Assembly: GCF_000373565.1 (NCBI RefSeq)
Contig: NZ_KB891809.1
Coordinates: forward strand, 124,001-188,000
Source of the DNA: Streptomyces sp. HmicA12
GTDB lineage: Bacteria > Actinomycetota > Actinomycetes > Streptomycetales > Streptomycetaceae
Length of the DNA: 64,000 nt
Direction of reading: 5' to 3'
In this document: positions 24,507-31,865 of the stretch, piece after piece
Layout: every line of letters begins with the position of its first letter
Position numbering within the stretch: position 1 is the stretch's first letter
The notes under the pieces: model-generated
The model's database searches: none
The model's input: only the letters and a program-made list of their open reading frames with translations
What the model was told of the DNA's origin: nothing
Made by a program: the position numbers and the translations under genes

Positions 24507-25847
24507 ATGACGACACACGACGACAGTCATGACCCGCACACGCTCCGCCCGGGCGACCCCGGGTACGACGAGGAGCTGGCCGGATTCCAGACCGGGTTCA
24601 CCCAGCGGCCCGACATGATCAGTGCGGCGGCCACCGCGGACGACGTGGTGGCCGCCGTGGCGTACGCGGCGGACGCGCACCTGCCGATCGGGGTCCAGGC
24701 CACCGGCCACGGCCTGCCGGACACCTCCACGGGCGGCGTCCTCATCAGTACGCGGCGGATGACCGAGGTACGTGTCGACGCCGGGGCACGCACGGTGCGC
24801 GTCGGCGCCGGAGCCACCTGGGGCGCCGTCGCGCGGGCCGCGGCCCCGCACGGCCTGGCCCCGCTGAACGGCTCGGCGCCGAGCGTCGGCGTGGTCGGGT
24901 ACACGCTGGGCGGCGGACTCGGCATCCTGGCACGGGAGTTCGGTTACACCGCCGACCATGTGCGCGCCCTGGACGTGGTGACCGCGGACGCCGTCCCGCG
25001 CCACGTCACCGCCGACAGCGACCCCGAACTGTTCTGGGGCCTGCTGGGCGGCGGCGCCAATCTCGGGGTGGTGACGTCCCTGGAGGTCGGCCTGGTCCCG
25101 GTGACCCGGCTGTACGGGGGCTCGCTCGCCTTCGACGGGCGGGAGACGGACGTGGCGGGGATCGTCGCCGCGTACACGGACTGGACGTCCACCGTCCCGT
25201 CCACGCTGACCTCGTCGCTCGCCGCGCTCGTCCACCCGGACGTCCCGGCGATGCCGCCGCACCTGCGCGGGCGGTACCTGGTCTCGGTGCGGATCGCGTT
25301 CACGGGGACGGCGCAGGAGGGCGCGCGCCTGGTCGCGCCGCTGCGCGCCGCGCTCGGGGAGCCCGTCACGGACACCGTGCGCGAGATGCCGTACGGCGAC
25401 AGCCCCACCATCCACGCCGACCCGGACTTCCCGCACCCCTACTACGGGGACAGCGTGTTCCTGGACCACGCGGACGCGGCGGGGATCGGTGAGCTGTTCA
25501 CGCTCTCCGGGCCCGCCGCCGACGGGATGCACGTCGTGCAGCTCAACCACCTGGGCGGCGCGCTGTCGCGGCCCGCGCCGAACGCGGTGCCGTACCGGTC
25601 GGCGGGCTGGCTGGTGCGGATCCTGTCGCCGCTCGGGGAGGGTGGCCGGGAGGCGGCGCGGGCGCATCACGCGCGGGCGTTCGCGGCGGTCGCGGACCAC
25701 ACCGTCGGGCGGTCGCTCAACTTCGCCTTCGGCGGCGGCGACCGTACGGAAGGGCTCCACGACCCGGACACACGAAAGAGGCTCGCCGATCTGAAGGCCG
25801 CGTACGACCCGGCGAACCTCTTCCGGAGGAACTACAACCTGCGGTAG
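24507..25847 (+). CDS. FAD-linked oxidoreductase of the BBE/VAO family
   Basis: The 446-residue protein has the PCMH-type FAD fold: QATGHGLPD (His of the 8-alpha linkage region), VRVGAGATWG, LGGGLGILAREFGY and the C-terminal berberine-bridge tail YDPANLFRRNYNL. The second covalent-FAD residue, a Cys in most BBE enzymes (GxCPxVG), is Ala here (GSAPSVG), so FAD is bound by one link at most. Substrates of the family range from sugars to alkaloids; none can be assigned. The stop is at the edge of a 14-bp tandem repeat. Confidence 0.85.
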   Translation: MTTHDDSHDPHTLRPGDPGYDEELAGFQTGFTQRPDMISAAATADDVVAAVAYAADAHLPIGVQATGHGLPDTSTGGVLISTRRMTEVRVDAGARTVRVGAGATWGAVARAAAPHGLAPLNGSAPSVGVVGYTLGGGLGILAREFGYTADHVRALDVVTADAVPRHVTADSDPELFWGLLGGGANLGVVTSLEVGLVPVTRLYGGSLAFDGRETDVAGIVAAYTDWTSTVPSTLTSSLAALVHPDVPAMPPHLRGRYLVSVRIAFTGTAQEGARLVAPLRAALGEPVTDTVREMPYGDSPTIHADPDFPHPYYGDSVFLDHADAAGIGELFTLSGPAADGMHVVQLNHLGGALSRPAPNAVPYRSAGWLVRILSPLGEGGREAARAHHARAFAAVADHTVGRSLNFAFGGGDRTEGLHDPDTRKRLADLKAAYDPANLFRRNYNLR

Positions 25848-25872
25848 CCGCTTACTTGTAGCCGCTTACTTG
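25845..25872. repeat. 14-bp perfect tandem duplication at convergent gene ends
   Basis: TAGCCGCTTACTTG occurs twice head to tail (25845-25858 and 25859-25872). It carries the stop of the oxidoreductase gene in the first copy and the stop of bioY in the second, and looks like a recent slippage event. Confidence 0.8.
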
Positions 25873-26462
25873 TTGGCGAACTTCCAGGCGGTGGGCAGCG
25901 CGCCCATCGCGAGCGCCGCCTTCAGCACGTCACCGAGCAGGAACGGGGTCAGGCCCGCGGCGATCGCGGCGCTCAGGCCCATGCCGGTGGAGAGCGCCAG
26001 GTACGGGACGCCGACCGCGTAGACGATGGCCTCGCCGAGCAGGAACGTGCCCGCGGTGCGCAGGACCGAGCGGTCCGCGCCGCGGCGGGCCAGCGCGCCG
26101 ACGGCCGCGGCGGCCAGCATCAGGCCGATGACGTAGCCGAACGACGCCATGGCGTAGCCCGAGCCGCCCCCGGCGAACCACGGCACACCGGCCATGCCCG
26201 CGAGCGCGTACAGCGCGAGCGAGAGGAAGCCGCGGCGGGTGCCGAGCGCGGTGCCGACGAGCAGCGCGGCGAAGGTCTGTCCGGTGACCGGCACCGGCGA
26301 GCCCGGGACGGGGATCGCGATCTGCGCGGCGATGCCGGTGAGGGCGGCGCCGCCGATGACCAGCGCCGCGTTCCGCGCGACGGCGGCGGACCCGGTGCGG
26401 GAGGCGGGGAGGAGGTCGGCCAGGACCTTGCCCGGACGGGCGACTGCAGCGGCGGTGCTCAT
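25866..26462 (-). CDS. bioY: Biotin transporter BioY (ECF S component)
   Basis: The 198-residue membrane protein has six helices and the BioY signatures IPVPGSPVPVTGQTFAALLVG and FAGGGSGYAMASFGYVIG. BioY binds biotin and works alone or with a shared ECF EcfA-EcfT module; no such module is in the window. No riboswitch or clear operator was seen upstream. It is transcribed away from the permease gene at 26710. Confidence 0.93.
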   Translation of the reverse strand: MSTAAAVARPGKVLADLLPASRTGSAAVARNAALVIGGAALTGIAAQIAIPVPGSPVPVTGQTFAALLVGTALGTRRGFLSLALYALAGMAGVPWFAGGGSGYAMASFGYVIGLMLAAAAVGALARRGADRSVLRTAGTFLLGEAIVYAVGVPYLALSTGMGLSAAIAAGLTPFLLGDVLKAALAMGALPTAWKFANK

Positions 26463-26709
26463 GGGGACTCCGCAAGTGTTCGTGGGCGGGCAGGGTGGGA
26501 CTCCGTGACGCTATCCCAGGGGAGTTGAGCCGATCACGGTCACCGATCGACAAAGGCTTGAGCTCCGTGTTGGTGGGCTCTGCACAAAGAACCGCATGTA
26601 CACCACATACGGGGTGACGCTCGTCACTGGGACGAGTCCGTTTTGCGCGGGAGGACGCCCGAAAGCGAGACTGTAGGTTCCCGCCAATGCCCAGATCGGC
26701 TGAACCCTC

Positions 26710-28077
26710 ATGCACGACGACGTGACCCCCGAACCGCTCGCCGGGGGCCTCAAGCAGCGCCACCTGACCATGCTCGGCCTGGGCGGTGTCATCGGCGCCG
26801 GGCTCTTCGTCGGTTCGGGCGCCGGGATCCAGGTCGCGGGCCCCGGCATCGTCCTCTCCTATCTGATCGCGGGCGCCATCGCGATGTGCGTGATGCGGAT
26901 GCTCGGCGAGATGTCGGCGGCGATGCCCGCGTCCGGCTCGTTCTCGGTGCACGCGGAGCGGGCGCTCGGCCGCTGGGCCGGGTTCAGCGCGGGCTGGCTG
27001 TACTGGTTCATGCTCGTGGTCGTGCTCGCCGTGGAGGCGACGGGCGCGGCGCAGATCGCCAACGGCTGGGTGCCGGGTGTCCCCCAGTGGGCCTGGGTGC
27101 TCCTCTTCATGGTGGTGTTCACCGGGGCGAACCTGGCGGCGGTGAAGAACTTCGGCGAGTTCGAGTTCTGGTTCGCGACGCTCAAGGTCTTCGCGATCAT
27201 CGCGTTCCTGGTGCTCGGCACGCTCGCGATCTTCGGCGTCCTGCCCGACACCGACCCCGTGGGCCTCACCAACCTCACCGGGCACGGCGGATTCCTGCCC
27301 CACGGCTGGCAGGGCGTGGTCTCCGGCGTGCTCGCGGTGGTCTTCGCGTTCGGCGGCCTGGAGGTCGTCACCATCGCGGCCGCCGAGTCCGACGACCCGG
27401 TGCGCTCGGTGGCGCGGGCGGTGCGCAGCGCGGTCTTCCGGATCCTGTTCTTCTACGTCGGTTCGATGCTGGTCATCGTCACGGTCCTGCCCTGGACGGA
27501 GCAGAAGGCGGGCATCAGCCCGTACGTCACCGTGCTGGACTCGATCGGCATCCCGTCGGCCGGCCAGATCATGAACATCGTCGTCTTCGTGGCGCTGCTC
27601 TCCGCGCTCAACGCCAACCTCTACGGCTCGTCCCGCATGGTCTTCTCGCTGGCCGAGCGCGGTGAGGCGCCGAAGGCGCTGCTGAAGGTGAGCGGGGGTG
27701 GCGTGCCGCGCCGGGCGGTCCTGGCGTCGGTGGCCTTCGGCTTCGTCTCCGTCCTGCTCAATCTGAAGTGGCCGGACAGCGTCTTCCTCTACATGCTCAA
27801 CTCGGTCGGCGCGGTGCTGCTGTTCGTGTGGGCGCTGATCGCGCTGTCGCAGCTCAGGCTGCGGCGCCGGATCGAGGCCGAGACGCCCGAGCGGCTCGTC
27901 CTGAAGATGTGGGCGTTCCCGTGGCTGACCTGGGCGGCGCTCGTGGCCATGGCGGCGGTCTTCGTCCTGATGCTGACCGACGACACGGCGCGGCCGCAGC
28001 TGCTGTGGTCGACGGGGGCGACGCTCGCGGTGCTCGCGGTCGCGGGTGTGCGGGAGTTGCGCGCACGGCGTGTCTGA
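26710..28077 (+). CDS. Amino acid permease, APC superfamily, paralog 2
   Basis: The 455-residue, 12-TM protein has LKQRHLTMLGLGGVIGAGLF, MRMLGEMSAAMPASGSFSVHA and VKNFGEFEFWFATLKV. The ATG at 26710 lacks a recognisable ribosome site, so the mRNA may be leaderless or the start uncertain. It is very close in sequence to the next gene (28244) and less so to 20473. Together they look like a family expansion by tandem duplication. Confidence 0.9.
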   Translation: MHDDVTPEPLAGGLKQRHLTMLGLGGVIGAGLFVGSGAGIQVAGPGIVLSYLIAGAIAMCVMRMLGEMSAAMPASGSFSVHAERALGRWAGFSAGWLYWFMLVVVLAVEATGAAQIANGWVPGVPQWAWVLLFMVVFTGANLAAVKNFGEFEFWFATLKVFAIIAFLVLGTLAIFGVLPDTDPVGLTNLTGHGGFLPHGWQGVVSGVLAVVFAFGGLEVVTIAAAESDDPVRSVARAVRSAVFRILFFYVGSMLVIVTVLPWTEQKAGISPYVTVLDSIGIPSAGQIMNIVVFVALLSALNANLYGSSRMVFSLAERGEAPKALLKVSGGGVPRRAVLASVAFGFVSVLLNLKWPDSVFLYMLNSVGAVLLFVWALIALSQLRLRRRIEAETPERLVLKMWAFPWLTWAALVAMAAVFVLMLTDDTARPQLLWSTGATLAVLAVAGVRELRARRV

Positions 28078-28243
28078 TCGTTCACGCAACGTCGACACCG
28101 GCATCGCCGAGTGTGAGCGTCGTGTCCGTATAGCGGAAACGTATTCCCTGTGAACGGTGTGCGTGCCCAGACTGTGGCCGCTTTACGCGCTCATTACATG
28201 GGCGCACCCGCACCCCGTCTCAGCTACTGAACAGGGCACTTCC

Positions 28244-29665
28244 ATGTCTCGGACGTCCGCGCAGCAGCCGGTCGACGCCTCGGCGTCGACGGGTGGGCCC
28301 GACCAGCCGGTGGACACCTCGTCACTGTCGCACGGCCTCAAGCAGCGCCATCTCTCCATGATCGCGCTCGGCGGCGTGATCGGCGCCGGGCTCTTCGTGG
28401 GCTCCGGCACCGCGATCGCCGCGGCAGGTCCTTCGATCATCCTCGCCTACGCGATATCGGGCGCCCTCGTGATGCTCGTGATGCGCATGCTGGGCGAGAT
28501 GGCGGCCGCGTATCCCGCCTCCGGCTCCTTCTCGGTGCACTCCGAGCGGGCCATCGGTCCGTGGGCCGGGTTCACGGCGGGCTGGGCGTTCTGGTTCCTG
28601 CTGTGTGTGGCGGTGGGTCTGGAGGGCATCGGCGCGGCGGGCATCGTGCACGCGTGGGTGCCGGGCGTTCCCGAGTGGGCCTGGGTCGCCCTGTTCATGC
28701 TGCTGTTCACGGGCACGAACCTGTCGGCGGTGAAGAACTTCGGCGAGTTCGAGTTCTGGTTCGCGACGCTGAAGGTCGGCGCGATCGTGCTCTTCCTCGT
28801 CATCGGCGTGCTGGCGATCCTCGGCGTCCTGCCCGATGTCGACGCGCCCGGCATGTCGAACCTCACCGGCCACGGCGGCTTCATGCCCAACGGCACGGAG
28901 GGGCTGATCGTCGGCCTGTTGGCCTCGGTCTTCGCGTACGGCGGTCTGGAGACCGTGACGATCGCGGCGGCCGAGTCGGAGCACCCGGTGCAGGGTGTCG
29001 CCAAGGCGGTCCGTACGGCGATGTGGCGCATCGCGCTGTTCTACGTCGGCTCGATGGCCGTCGTCGTGGTGCTGCTGCCGTGGACGGCGAAGGAGATCCC
29101 GACCAAGGGCCCGTACGTCGCCACGCTCGACCACCTGGGCATCCCCGGCGCCGGCCAGATCATGAACGTGGTCGTCCTCGTCGCCCTGCTCTCCGCCATG
29201 AACGCCAACATCTACGGCGCCTCGCGCATGGCCACCTCGCTGGTCTCCCGCGGCATGGGCCCGAAGACGATCGGCAAGACCTACGGCGGCGTGCCGCGTC
29301 TCGCCGTCACGCTCTCCGCGGTCTTCGGCTTCGTGTGCGTGCTGCTCAGCTACTGGCGTCCCGACGACGTCTTCGCCTGGCTGCTCAACACCATCGGCGC
29401 GATCATCCTCGTCGTCTGGTTCTTCATCGCCTTCTCGCAGCTGACCCTGCGCCGCAAGCTGGAGCGCGAGGCGCCGGAGAAGCTCGTCGTGAAGATGTGG
29501 GCGTACCCGTACCTGACGGTCGTGGCGCTCGTCGGCATGGTCGCGATCTTCGTCCTGATGGCCCGTGAGCACGACACCCGCGTGCAGCTGTACTACACGG
29601 GCGGTCTGACGGTCGTCCTCGCGATCGTCGGTTACGTGCGGCAGAAGGCGGCCGCGAAGAAGTAG
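28244..29665 (+). CDS. Amino acid permease, APC superfamily, paralog 3
   Basis: The start at ATG 28244 gives 473 residues with a 30-residue polar N-terminal tail before LKQRHLSMIALGGVIGAGLF. The central VKNFGEFEFWFATLKVGAI and the 12-helix pattern match its upstream neighbour; 166 bp separate them, so it probably has its own promoter. A strong terminator follows at 29689. The substrate is unknown, as for its paralogs. Confidence 0.9.
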   Translation: MSRTSAQQPVDASASTGGPDQPVDTSSLSHGLKQRHLSMIALGGVIGAGLFVGSGTAIAAAGPSIILAYAISGALVMLVMRMLGEMAAAYPASGSFSVHSERAIGPWAGFTAGWAFWFLLCVAVGLEGIGAAGIVHAWVPGVPEWAWVALFMLLFTGTNLSAVKNFGEFEFWFATLKVGAIVLFLVIGVLAILGVLPDVDAPGMSNLTGHGGFMPNGTEGLIVGLLASVFAYGGLETVTIAAAESEHPVQGVAKAVRTAMWRIALFYVGSMAVVVVLLPWTAKEIPTKGPYVATLDHLGIPGAGQIMNVVVLVALLSAMNANIYGASRMATSLVSRGMGPKTIGKTYGGVPRLAVTLSAVFGFVCVLLSYWRPDDVFAWLLNTIGAIILVVWFFIAFSQLTLRRKLEREAPEKLVVKMWAYPYLTVVALVGMVAIFVLMAREHDTRVQLYYTGGLTVVLAIVGYVRQKAAAKK

Positions 29666-29688
29666 CACTCCCCACTCCCCCACTTCGC

Positions 29689-29720
29689 AGGACCCCCGGG
29701 CCACTCGGCCCGGGGGTCCT
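29689..29720 (+). terminator. Terminator of the third permease gene
   Basis: A perfect 14-bp stem (29689-29702 with 29707-29720), a 4-nt loop and a following TCTCGTT lie 23 nt after the stop codon and before the sodF promoter. Confidence 0.85.
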
Positions 29721-29757
29721 TCTCGTTGCACGCGGCACTCTTGCTGTTAGCCTGCAG

Positions 29758-29774
29758 TTGCGAATAACTTGCAA
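29758..29774. promoter_or_regulatory. Nur box in the sodF promoter
   Basis: TTGCGA ATAAC TTGCAA matches the Nur consensus tTGCaa-N5-ttGCAA. It covers the likely -10 region, 27 bp before the sodF start. Nur is the nickel-responsive Fur-family repressor that shuts off sodF in Streptomyces when nickel is present. Confidence 0.75.
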
Positions 29775-29800
29775 TAAGCAGTCGGAGGGCACGGAGAGAC

Positions 29801-30442
29801 ATGGCCACGTACACGCTTCCTGAGCTTCCGTACGACTACGCGGCGCTGGAACCCGTCATCAACCCGCAGATCATCGAGCTGCACCACGACAAGCACCACG
29901 CGGCGTACGTCAAGGGCGCGAACGACACCCTGGAGCAGCTGGCGGAGGCCCGTGACAAGGAGCAGTGGGGCTCCATCAACGGGCTGGAGAAGAACCTCGC
30001 CTTCCACCTCTCCGGCCACATCCTGCACAGCATCTACTGGCACAACATGACCGGTGACGGTGGCGGCGAGCCGGTGGCCGCCGACGGGGTGGGCGATCTG
30101 GCCGACGCGATCGCCGAGTCCTTCGGGTCGTTCGCCGGGTTCAAGGCGCAGCTGACGAAGGCCGCGGCGACGACGCAGGGTTCCGGCTGGGGCGTGCTCG
30201 CCTACGAGCCGGTGAGCGGCCGCCTCATCGTCGAGCAGATCTACGACCACCAGGGCAACGTGGGCCAGGGCTCGACCCCGATCCTCGTCTTCGACGCCTG
30301 GGAGCACGCCTTCTACCTGCAGTACAAGAACCAGAAGGTCGACTTCATCGAGGCCATGTGGGCCGTCGTCAACTGGCAGGACGTGGCGAAGCGTTACGCG
30401 GCCGCGAAGGAGCGCGCGTACAACTTGCTGCTGGTCCCGTGA
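29801..30442 (+). CDS. sodF: Iron superoxide dismutase
   Basis: The cytoplasmic enzyme dismutes superoxide. Its 213 residues carry the Fe/Mn-SOD ligands: H28 in ELHHDKHH, H73 in HLSGHILHS, and the Asp and His of VFDAWEHAFYLQY. The sequence matches Streptomyces SodF, the iron form used when nickel for SodN is short. The Nur box upstream supports this reading. The ribosome site is CGGAGGG. A hairpin at 30505 ends the transcript. Confidence 0.94.
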   Translation: MATYTLPELPYDYAALEPVINPQIIELHHDKHHAAYVKGANDTLEQLAEARDKEQWGSINGLEKNLAFHLSGHILHSIYWHNMTGDGGGEPVAADGVGDLADAIAESFGSFAGFKAQLTKAAATTQGSGWGVLAYEPVSGRLIVEQIYDHQGNVGQGSTPILVFDAWEHAFYLQYKNQKVDFIEAMWAVVNWQDVAKRYAAAKERAYNLLLVP

Positions 30443-30504
30443 TGCCGTGAAGCGTCCCGCCTCGTGATCGTCTTCTCAACCTTCATGCGGCGGGCGGAAA
30501 AAGG

Positions 30505-30541
30505 ACGGACCCCCGTGCGGACGTGACGCACGGGGGTCTGT
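30505..30541 (+). terminator. Terminator of sodF
   Basis: A 15-bp stem with one G-T pair (30505-30519 with 30527-30541) and a 7-nt loop begins about 60 nt after the sodF stop. Confidence 0.8.
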
Positions 30542-30573
30542 CGGTATGCGAGGTTCCGGGGGACCGTGTGGGG

Positions 30574-30789
30574 ATGCCAAAGTCGATAAATCTCCCCTGC
30601 CCGACGTGTCTGCCGCACCGCTCCCAGCCCCACAAGCCCCTGACCAAGGAGCAGAAGGACTGGATGCGCCAGAACACGGACGTGAAGTACACGGACGACT
30701 GGTGGAAGTGCGCCGTGACCGGCTGCCTCACCGCCCGGTCCTACACCAACGAGGGAAAGCGCGTGCAGTTCCCCCCGGACATCGCCTGA
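30574..30789 (+). CDS. Zinc-ribbon-like miniprotein, paralog of the next gene
   Basis: I use ATG 30574 (71 residues) because an upstream ATG at 30523 lies inside the sodF terminator. The product has CPTC near the N-terminus, then LTKEQKDWMRQN, YTDDWWKCAVTGC and a terminal FPPDIA. CxxC and Cx4C pairs suggest one zinc site. The next gene has the same order of elements: CxxC, LTxEQxD, YT, Cx4C, FPP. The ribosome site is weak. Function is unknown. Confidence 0.6.
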   Translation: MPKSINLPCPTCLPHRSQPHKPLTKEQKDWMRQNTDVKYTDDWWKCAVTGCLTARSYTNEGKRVQFPPDIA

Positions 30790-30844
30790 CGGCCCGGGCC
30801 TATTCTCCCGGAACGAGCGGCGATACACCGAAAAGAGGCCTCAG

Positions 30845-31054
30845 ATGGTGTCCAAGGTCTGCACGGAGTGCGACGGCACGATGCAGGAGTTCGAGAACCT
30901 CACGCCCGAGCAGCAGGATCACGTCCTGAAGCACAAGCCGAAGTACACCCGTCTGCGGTCCTACCTCCACTGCACGAGTCCGGACTGCCTGCGGTACCAG
31001 CTCAGGGGTAACAAGAAAATCGGCGGATCGTTCCCCCCGCCCGAGGACGACTGA
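30845..31054 (+). CDS. Zinc-ribbon-like miniprotein
   Basis: The 69-residue product has CTEC, LTPEQQDHVLKH, YTRLRSYLHC-TSPDC and FPPPED. It shares the CxxC...Cx4C plan with the gene 55 bp upstream, so the two probably arose by tandem duplication. AGAGG precedes the ATG. It converges on the DsbA-like gene with only 2 bp between stops. I recognise no named family; such ribbons often bind nucleic acid or act as subunits of larger enzymes. Confidence 0.65.
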   Translation: MVSKVCTECDGTMQEFENLTPEQQDHVLKHKPKYTRLRSYLHCTSPDCLRYQLRGNKKIGGSFPPPEDD

Positions 31055-31056
31055 CC

Positions 31057-31698
31057 TCAGTCGAAGATCGGCCCCTGCGTGCGCGTGCGCTTGATCTCGT
31101 AGAAGCCCGGGACCGAGGCGACGAGCAGGGTGCCGTCCCAGAGTTTGGCGGCCTCTTCGCCCTTGGGGGCCGGGGTGACGACCGGGCCGAAGAAGGCGAT
31201 CTGGTTGCCGTCGGCGCCGGGGACCGCGATGACCGGGGTGCCGACGTCCTGGCCGACCTTGTCGATGCCCTCCTTGTGGGAGGCGCGCAGTTCGGCCTCG
31301 TACGGCGTCTTGTCCCAGTGGTCGAGGAGTGCGGCGGGCAGGCCGACCTCTTCGAGGGCGCCGGCGACGGCCTCCTTCGTGGGGCCCTCGCCGCGGTTGT
31401 GGATCCGGGTGCCGAGCGCCGTGTACAGGTCACCGAGGACCTCCGCGCCGTGCTCCTCCTGCGCGGCGATGACGACGCGGACCGGGCCCCAGGCCTGGGT
31501 GCGCATCATCTCCTGGTACTGCTCGGGCAGCTCGTCCAGGCGCGGCTCGTTCAGGACCGCGAGGCTCATCAGATGCCAGCGGACCTGGATGTCGCGCACC
31601 TTCTCGACCTCCAGGACCCAGCGCGACGTCATCCACGCCCAGGGGCACAGGGGGTCGAACCAGAAGTCGACAGGGGTCTTCTCAGCCGTGGTGGACAT
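31057..31698 (-). CDS. DsbA-like mycothiol-dependent reductase (Rv2466c family)
   Basis: The 213-residue thioredoxin-fold protein reads DFWFDPLCPWAWMTSRW, closely like mycobacterial Rv2466c, a mycothiol-dependent nitroreductase. The active site is CPWA, not CPWC, so only one thiol remains and a monothiol mechanism through mycothiol is implied. GTPVIAVPG holds the cis-Pro loop. It is cytoplasmic, with no signal peptide. It is divergent from the aminopeptidase gene. Confidence 0.85.
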   Translation of the reverse strand: MSTTAEKTPVDFWFDPLCPWAWMTSRWVLEVEKVRDIQVRWHLMSLAVLNEPRLDELPEQYQEMMRTQAWGPVRVVIAAQEEHGAEVLGDLYTALGTRIHNRGEGPTKEAVAGALEEVGLPAALLDHWDKTPYEAELRASHKEGIDKVGQDVGTPVIAVPGADGNQIAFFGPVVTPAPKGEEAAKLWDGTLLVASVPGFYEIKRTRTQGPIFD

Positions 31699-31865
31699 GG
31701 CTCTCCTCGTAAGTCACCGTGACATCGCTGATGTGCCTCTTGCCTGCGGCAACGCGACGGCGGGCGCCGGCATTCCCGTGCGAGGATCGTAGGCGGATCG
31801 CAGGCACCACCCGCCTGCGGAACAGTCCACGAGGACGCCGCATACGTCACGAAGGAGTGCCGCCC

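Noticed and set aside
26463..26709. Riboswitch or BirA/BioQ operator before bioY
   Set aside because: No palindrome or conserved leader fold could be recognised in these bases.
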